This document shows positions 42,401-47,860 of a stretch of 47,860 bases of DNA, one piece after another. Source of the DNA: Mnemiopsis leidyi (lineage: Eukaryota; Ctenophora; Tentaculata; Lobata; Bolinopsidae); assembly GCA_000226015.1 (NCBI GenBank), contig JH156231.1, forward strand, positions 146,481-194,340, in the 5' to 3' direction. Made by a program: the position numbers and the translations under genes. The notes under the pieces are model-generated. The model saw only the letters and a program-made list of their open reading frames with translations, was not told the DNA's origin and did not search any database. Each line of letters opens with the position of its first letter. Position 1 is the first letter of the stretch.

Positions 42401-45400
42401 ACTAAGTCTGGGTTACAACTTCACAAATCGAGGAAATGCCTAATTGTTATAAACAGAAAATATATGTTGGATTGCATCGTACGGTGAGAAGAATGGTTAT
42501 ACGTTAAACAAAGTTGCGATTTGAGGGTAATTTCTTGATGATATGTCAAGACTAATGGATCATTAAATACTAAGCAGTTTAGATAATCCCAGTTATAAAG
42601 TTGGATCATAACCAGAAATTACCCGGCGTTGGAAAAACGGTTCGGCTTCCGCCTCGATCCTCAGGCTAACCCATTCCTCTACACTTGCCAAAGAAGTAAT
42701 TAGATCATTAGACTTAGAAAAAAACCATTTTTCTGTTAAAAAAATTTTGCCGGGTTGGTCCATGAGAGGTTCAAGCGGTGCTATCTGCAAGGCCTAATGG
42801 TCAAAATTATGTCAAAATCTAAAATGTGGCCAATAATTCCATTGCTCTTCTTCATTAATTTGACCGATTATTCCGATTAGTAAATGATTATGCGGTAAAA
42901 GTTAAGTGTACCGAGAAATTTATTCAAAATCTTTATGATATGGAGTAAATCGACATGAATTAATTCGACATGGTTACTGGTTAGCGAGGATGTGTAGTGA
43001 TGCCCGATATTCGATATTTTGGAAGCCACATCACCACAAAAGAAAATAGACGCTTTTGAGGCCGGGCAAAAAATTATAGTATTGAAGAGAAACTAACCGA
43101 TTCTCTGAGGCTCGCCTGGTTGGTAATGACAATGTCCCAAACAAACTCATCTGTGAATATCTGCCTTAATTATCTACTTTGTTCGAACACCTTTGGCTCC
43201 TACATGAAAGTCGAGAAGACTGTTAATGGTTGGCATTATTCAAAGTTAAATGATGAATACTAATAGTTTATGTCTGCTTGAATATTTGGTGTGAGAAAAT
43301 GTTTCCAATTGGGCGTGTCTTGTGAAATTCAGGATCAATGGAAATGTCCGCTAAAACTGAAAACTCAGACTCTCATAGTTCTTTAAGGTTTTATTAAAAT
43401 TTCAGGATCAAAGGCTAAGATCGGGTCAAACTCTAAACAGTATTTCTAAGTTATATGACAAGAATTCTCTGGAACAGAGGTCGTTTCCCTCTTACAAGAC
43501 AAAACTCAAGAGTAAGTTGTACTTAGATAAATGGAGCCTTAACAATCGACTTGATATTAGACGTCAACTATCGAATATAACTTGTTTTTAAAACGAATGG
43601 CTATTTCTGAACAATTGAAAAAACATTTTTATAGATATAGTAATAGCAAGCTAAAGGTAAATCGAACAATTTAATGAAACTAAAAATAACGATCAGTTTC
43701 TTCTTGTCAGGCTTAATAAGCAACTCAATGTGTGAAACGCAGCAGGAGATAGAAATAATCCAAAAAGCTCTTAACAAAATCTCGAAAATGGAAAACAAAA
43801 CAGCTGCCCAATCTTCAACGTCCCACAGTGGACCGGCTTCCTCCGCAAGACAAACTACTACACAGCAACCCAGAAAAACAATGCGCAGAGGCTTCTTCAT
43901 GACTTTACTGCAGCAGAAGGCAAACCAGGTAAGTTGTGACTTTCAGGAATTCAGCTTTCTTTTTCGTTTCCTCCAAATGTATGTCAATATGCGGGAATAC
44001 CTACTGTGCGATAATTAAAATATTTCACTTCGGTGACACTAACACCCTGTTGAAGTTGTTGACAATAGTCCAACTCTACCCGGACCGAACTTTAAAAGGT
44101 CTTGCTCGTTGAAAAGCGAACGCTCAGTTTTCTCTGCTGTCGTTTTTTAATTCCGGACAAGATTTGGTATCTTGCTTTGTTGAAGTTGTCCATGAGCCAT
44201 TGAGCAAAGTGTGATAAGCCTGCTTCAATCAATTATCTCAGTTAAAATATATGACAAAACGCATACAGTTAACGAGTTAAGGTAATTCATGATAATGTAA
44301 AAATTTTCCCCAACTGTTAAAAGAAACAGAAATCTAACCCTGGCTCCCATCTAACAAAAAGAGTCATATTTTTGGGTTTTAAAATTATTTTCCATGATTC
44401 TTCACTAGCTTGAAAAATATATAAATAATTGCGCCCACGTTAGTTCAAATAAGCTCATTCTTAAACACTGTTGCAATCGGAATCGCACTCTTGAAAACGG
44501 GCGATTCATGTATGATAGTCAGAGATTTCAGCTAAGAACAAGTATTGAATTCATGGAAAACTTCAGTTCTATCCTTCAGTTACCGACCTGGAACGGACCC
44601 AAGAGTGAAACTCCAGCTGCCCTTACCGGGACCGTCCCTGCTGACTCCAACTACATCTGCACTCCTGGTGGGTTCTACATCTCCCAGCTCACCGACATGA
44701 TAAATACTACCCACTTTTTAATAACTCTAGATTTCTGTCTACACTTTATTTTTAAACACTTCCAATTGCATCTTATTTTTCTAGTTATTACCTGAAATTG
44801 TGGATCAAATGAACTTAGACTACCTTGTCAATAGTGTTATCTGGGCCGATCAAATCTTTTCCAATCATTTCCTCTAACATGTTTTGACATGACTTTTCAG
44901 TAGGTTATCTGTACATTGTTCAACAGGTGATGACGTTGCGGCACTTTGTGATGACGTAGCTGACGACAACTGGATCTTGGCTGAAGTTTACCTTTATAAC
45001 TCAAACTCTAACAAATACCAGGTGTGTCTATGTTGCTGGTCGCTATGATTTATCGAATTGATGAAGTGAACCACATTTGTTATGACATATCAATTTGCCA
45101 ACAGGAAGTCATATTATACGATACGATCTAGACCAATAATAAGGGCCATTGAAACAAATTTGAGACGTCTCTTCTTGAGTAACGTTCTGACCTACTTTGC
45201 TCCACTAGAGTATGTAGTACTAGAGTATGCAGTAATACTAATTTACGGATTAGTGAGTGGAGGAGGGCAGTTTATACGTTTGTTGAAGGACCGACAATAG
45301 CGATATAAATCAATCAGCGCTGGACAGCCATAATCACGATCATCTATAGTCATGAAGATCAGCATCCAGTGAAGGGATGATAATATACAGTCTACAATTC

Positions 45401-46018
45401 AGGTGAAAGACATAGAGGAGGACGAGAGTGGAGAAAACAGCGACAAACACACCCTTTCAAGACGTAGAGTGATCCCACTTCCCCTTCGGAAACTGAACCC
45501 TGCCACTCATGGGCACCTTCTCTTTCAACCCAAGCACAAAGTCCTGGCTCTTTACCCCCAGACTACCTGCTTCTACCCTGCAACCATACACAAGTAAGAC
45601 TCGTCGTTCCTCATTCCTCATCAAGATTTTTTGGGCTTAATCTAATGATAGCACGTCTTATCATGATTACGTTATTAACTTGGTTCAAGGTATTGATCAA
45701 ATTACTTAAGTGCATCATTTTGGTTCTTTCAACAGGACAGTTACTTTTTAATAATCAAATCCTTACATTAACTTCACATTATAATATTATTTGACTTGTG
45801 ACTTATCCAGTCCCTTTTACCTAACTAACTGCTAACCGCCCCTATAAATTATATAACTTGTGACTAATCCAACCCCCTCCCCCCGCAGGCCCCCAGAGAC
45901 GGAGCAAGATGACTACCAGGTCATGTTCTACGACAACTACTACGCCGAGGGGTACGCTCCTCCTCTGCCCGTCCCCCAACGCTACGTTCTCGACTTCAAG
46001 GACAAGAAACGGAAATGA
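39467..46018 (+). CDS. SGF29: SAGA-associated factor 29
   Basis: Seven exons: 39467-39550, 43406-43511, 43711-43928, 44580-44667, 44927-45021, 45403-45593 and 45889-46018. They are in phase and give 303 residues (human 293). Exon 1 (ending QELNVLLHQIQ) is 3.9 kb from exon 2 but matches the family's N-terminal helix. The coiled coil continues through QEIEIIQKALNKI. The conserved PRKTMRRGFFMTLLQQ links to the tandem Tudor domain (about residue 165 to the end): DNWILAEVYLYNSNSNKYQV, HTLSRRRVIPLPL, ALYPQTTCFYPATIH and QVMFYDNYYAEGY. The aromatic residues that cage methyl-lysine in human SGF29 (two Tyr in LYPQTTCFY and the Phe in VLF) are all kept. SGF29 reads H3K4me2/3 in SAGA and ATAC. Intron 1 hosts a transposon and an antisense gene. 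Confidence 0.92.
39551..40445 (+). other. SGF29 intron 1, left part
   Basis: AT-rich intron sequence. The antisense frame at 39835-40083 encodes 82 residues with one hydrophobic stretch but has no recognisable homology or splice context, so it is not called. Confidence 0.5.
40437..40445. repeat. Target-site duplication, left copy
   Basis: ATCCCTAAC directly abuts the left inverted repeat and is identical to the copy at 41057-41065. Confidence 0.85.
40446..41056 (+). mobile_element. Complete Mutator-like (MULE) element with a FLYWCH-type finger
   Basis: The 611 bp element has 39 bp terminal inverted repeats (40446-40484 and 41018-41056) with four mismatches, starting GGTNC and containing CGCACGGAATTCCGA. 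It is bounded by an exact 9 bp direct repeat, ATCCCTAAC (40437-40445 and 41057-41065). A 9 bp duplication with long inverted repeats fits Mutator-type transposition. Five copies of the palindrome CGGAATTCCG lie at or near the two ends. Inside is a frame with GHRFTKDRSRNGNTNYKC and DGCRARITL, a FLYWCH-like zinc finger, a domain often found in animal MULE proteins. No transposase catalytic domain fits in 611 bp, so it is non-autonomous. Confidence 0.85.
40799..41089 (+). pseudogene. FLYWCH-like zinc-finger fragment inside the MULE element
   Basis: The open frame runs from a stop at 40796-40798 to TGA at 41087-41089 and has no ATG before the domain. The finger lies at about 40853-40975: VVDGHRFTKDRSRNG, NTNYKCTLF, DGCRARITL. 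It has the two-cysteine core and the basic CRAR signature of FLYWCH domains, but the expected His-x-His end is missing or degenerate, replaced by DDCAIQCANF. Past that point the frame runs out through the terminal repeat. It could be an exon of a spliced product or a decayed remnant. Upstream, a 21 bp direct repeat (TGAGCCATTAC[G/A]GGGCCTGCA) occurs at 40672 and 40698. Confidence 0.6.
41057..41065. repeat. Target-site duplication, right copy
   Basis: ATCCCTAAC directly abuts the right inverted repeat and is identical to the copy at 40437-40445. Confidence 0.85.
41393..42388 (-). CDS. Small type I membrane protein with a Ly6-like cysteine-rich domain, nested in SGF29 intron 1
   Basis: Two exons on the minus strand: 42388-42180 and 41630-41393, with donor GTAAGT and acceptor AACTATTCAG. 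The phases close to 148 residues. Residues 1-24 form a signal peptide (MAGMRRELPLGLLLLLLFLG, cleavage likely after AFG). Residues 25-70 form a compact domain with eight cysteines that starts LECYNG and ends CTTDQCNV, the ending typical of Ly6/uPAR three-finger proteins (xxDxCN). It is shorter than a usual three-finger domain. One membrane helix (about 80-102) follows instead of a GPI signal, then a 46-residue charged cytoplasmic tail. It is probably a cell-surface receptor or adaptor; the ligand is unknown. The splice site falls right after the CN motif. I do not know a named orthologue. Confidence 0.65.
41758..42120. repeat. GC-rich inverted repeat inside the Ly6-like gene intron
   Basis: CGGACATGGGCGCCGCCG at about 41759 faces its near reverse complement at about 42100-42117 (GGGGCGCCCATGTCTGC). 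Both ends are CpG-rich whereas the 300 bp between are AT-rich apart from a second CGGCGCC stretch. The layout suggests a small non-autonomous element of about 360 bp, or a paired CpG island. I could not define a target duplication. Confidence 0.45.
42389..43405 (+). other. SGF29 intron 1, right part
   Basis: About 1 kb upstream of the antisense Ly6-like gene, where its promoter should lie. The antisense frame at 42593-42790 looks slightly protein-like (EEWVSLRIEAEAEPFF) but has no family match and is not called. Nothing else is recognised. Confidence 0.4.
43929..44579 (+). other. SGF29 intron 3
   Basis: A 651 bp intron. The acceptor TATCCTTCAG at 44570-44579 is used because it keeps phase 0 and gives LPTWNGPK, matching the family. 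The nearby AACTTCAG would shift the frame. Confidence 0.6.
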
Positions 46019-46795
46019 GGCTGCCCTGCGAGGTTATTGCTTTGTCTTCAATAGTTAAATGATATGGAGTTGGTGGTCCGGCGTACAGCGTGTTGGTCCG
46101 GCGTACAGCGTGTTGGGCGTTGATGGTTCGGTCCGGTACACCGTACACATTTTGATGGTACGGTCCGATACACATTTTGATGGTACGGTCGCGGTTCGAT
46201 ACACAGCTTGTTGATGGTACGGTCCGGTATACAGCTTGTTGATAATACGGTGCAGGTGGATAATGAACGTTTGGGTGTCCTCTTCCTCCATTTCGACTCC
46301 GATTCCAGATGTACACTAATCAACCATCTCATTTATTCAGCGATGCGATAAGTAATCAGGAATAAATAGTATTCACGTGGCAGCACTTTTCTTTCTTCCT
46401 CTGATTAAGCACCTTTTGTTCATTTTTTACGGGACTTGCTTTGTTTCTTACACGGATATATGCAACGGTGAACGGGGATTCAATGCTGCTCTCTTTTGCG
46501 CTGGAGAATAGTCTTGTTGGTTATCTATCAAATTATTTTCATGACTATTTTTAAAAACTGACGCTTTTTCGTTTGTCCCATGTCCTGACGCTTAAACGAA
46601 AAAAATTGTCAAAAATTCTCAGTCCAAATGATAATTAATTTAACGCATGAAACTACTAAGATTTCGAAGTTTTGAGGTAATATGCAAAAGTATAACAGAA
46701 TTATCATACAAATACTACAGCCGACAGCGGCAATTTCAATAAAGTACTTTTCAGCGCATTATTACAAATTAACCTTTGCCACATGTATCATTGTA
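46019..46795 (+). other. SGF29 3' flank
   Basis: Contains the likely 3' UTR with a tandem repeat at 46071-46260 and a polyadenylation-like AATAAA near 46361. There is no gene on either strand; antisense frames here are products of the repeat. Confidence 0.5.
46071..46260 (+). repeat. Degenerate tandem repeat in the SGF29 3' flank
   Basis: About seven imperfect copies of a 20-30 bp unit based on GTTGATGGTACGGTCCGGTA followed by TACA(G/C). Units differ in length and are better preserved towards the right end. It begins about 50 bp after the SGF29 stop, so it is probably in the 3' UTR. Confidence 0.8.
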
Positions 46796-47022
46796 TCAAT
46801 TGCTTTCAATGTATGGGGTTGTCATCAAAATATCTAAAGTCACATCTTTCAACATCTTCATGTATCGATGTGCTTCAAAGACAGTTTCACCCTCTTTATC
46901 TTAAATTTTTGCTGCAAAAGCAGTTCGGTTATTGGTAAGCTTTAATTTTCGACTTCCTGTTGAACCTGATTGATCCAATCCTGCATTTGATTTCCGCTCA
47001 AGAGATCTAAAAGTATAAGTTA
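46796..47022 (-). pseudogene. Unidentified protein-like tract with one internal stop
   Basis: One minus-strand frame reads about 75 codons interrupted once by TAA (46903-46901). Before the stop it contains RSLERKSNAGLDQSGSTGSR and NNRTAFAAKI; after it, DKEGETVFEAHRYMKMLKDV and LDILMTTPYIESN. Composition is far more protein-like than the other frames nearby. I do not recognise the family. It may be a decayed gene, or two exons with a splice acceptor (TTTAAG) replacing the stop. Confidence 0.35.
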
Positions 47023-47625
47023 TTCCTTTAATTGATTTATCTTACTTTCACATATTTGTCGACATATTTATTTTGGTGATCTAAGTTAATCGATTGAATA
47101 AGAATAAAATACCTCATTCCTTCACCCTCATGCTTACTTTTCGTCGTGCGTGGTATTTAAAATTGTTTGCTACTGTTCTGGACAATGATTTTAATGGCAG
47201 GCTATTGTTCCTGAAATATCAAGCCTCAAGTCAGAGTTCTAGTCCGGGACACCATGAAATGACAATAAAGGGAATATTAGTACTGATTCGAATAGCATTC
47301 CTCCATAACGCAGTTTCAACTTCCAACCTTAAAGTCTTCTTGCGAAGCCGAAGAATAATTGTAAATAAAGTTGCAACTGATATTCTAAAACTTTAAAACA
47401 GTTAAACCTACTATATCTATCATAAGTGATTTTTTCAAGAATTCTGTTGATTATTGAATCGCCTATCATTTTAATCTTTTGAATTTGGACATTCGGTGAA
47501 CACGCTTCGAGGCAGGTGAGGTATTTTTTCCTTTCTACGACACATATTGATGGGGATTGACTATATTGAAATCCAAATGGCAAGCTTTCTGAAACATGGT
47601 TGTAAAATCGCTCTTTATCTGGCTG
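47023..47625. other. Right-flank spacer
   Basis: No supported gene. A minus-strand frame at 47583-47329 (with SICVVERKKYLTCLEACSPN) looks weakly protein-like and is on the same strand as the tract at 46796-47022, so the two might be parts of one unknown gene or transposon. Confidence 0.35.
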
Positions 47626-47860
47626 CTAGCTACCTAGTAGTCAGGTAGCTATCTCCCCAGCAGTCAGGTAGCTAGCTCCCCAGTAGTCAGGTAGCTAGCT
47701 CCCCAGTAGTCAGGTAGCAAGCTCCCCAGAATTCAGGTAGCTAGCTCCCCAGTAGTCAGGTAGCTACCGTCACCAGTAGTCAGGTAGCTAGCTCCCCAGA
47801 AGTCAGGTAGCTAGCTCCCCAGTAGTCAGGTAGCTAGCTCCCCAGTAGTCAGGTAGCTAG
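47626..47860. repeat. 23 bp minisatellite running off the window
   Basis: About ten head-to-tail copies of a 23 bp unit made of AGTCAGGTAGCTAGCTCCCC plus AGT, with single-base variants (TAGCTATCT, CAGCAGTC, GAATTCAGG, TAGCTACCGTC). The core GTAGCTAGCT is partly palindromic. The array continues past the last base, so total length is unknown. Confidence 0.95.

Noticed and set aside
42593..42790. Antisense 65-codon frame
   Set aside because: Weakly protein-like only; no motif and no link by phase to the Ly6-like gene.
45996..46332. Three overlapping antisense frames of 78-106 codons
   Set aside because: Produced by the tandem repeat at 46071-46260, which stays open in several phases.
47626..47860. 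CRISPR-like regular repeats
   Set aside because: Units are directly adjacent without unique spacers and the genome is animal; it is a minisatellite.

Overview
The window is nuclear DNA of an animal. It is AT-rich, has GT-AG introns, and carries clear orthologues of conserved eukaryotic genes. Short spacers, several intronless conserved genes and scattered degraded transposons suggest a compact invertebrate genome, perhaps a non-bilaterian such as a cnidarian. The sequence alone does not fix the species. There are two assembly gaps: 915 N at 16069-16983 and 10 N at 33966-33975.

Layout. 1-3700 is transposon-derived, with related TGACGTCATC/GACCCCCC-rich repeats. 3708-13460 holds three plus-strand genes: an intronless ankyrin-SOCS-box protein, intronless PRPF31 (U4/U6 snRNP factor) and six-exon LNPK (lunapark, ER junctions). 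13461-18273 is a repeat-rich spacer with a long inverted repeat, a broken CR1-like LINE around the large gap and a tRNA-like SINE or pseudogene. 18274-23347 holds intronless PSKH1-type kinase, intronless ATG101 and eight-exon PELO (ribosome rescue). 24188-35250 is a 13-exon hnRNP K-like gene with four KH domains. Its 6.6 kb intron 11 contains two tandem FH1-FH2 formin genes on the opposite strand. 35629-38881 is RBM42, with a tRNA-Lys(CTT) inside an intron. 39467-46018 is SGF29 (SAGA/ATAC H3K4me reader). Its 3.9 kb intron 1 holds a complete 611 bp Mutator-like element (39 bp terminal inverted repeats, 9 bp target-site duplication, FLYWCH-like finger) and an opposite-strand two-exon gene for a small membrane-anchored Ly6-like protein. 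The right end has two tandem-repeat arrays and an unidentified protein-like tract.

The genes are mostly housekeeping functions (splicing, mRNA binding, ribosome rescue, autophagy, ER shape, chromatin reading) and form no single pathway. Three points stand out: genes nested in introns (two formins, one Ly6-like gene, one tRNA, one DNA transposon); different frame breaks in both formin copies; and a 3'-splice-site-like sequence shortly upstream of most start codons, which fits either 5'-UTR introns or spliced-leader trans-splicing. I assembled exons by eye from splice consensus, continuous phase and family similarity. The phases close exactly in LNPK (472 aa), PELO (385 aa), hnRNP K-like (579 aa), RBM42 (461 aa), SGF29 (303 aa) and the Ly6-like gene (148 aa).
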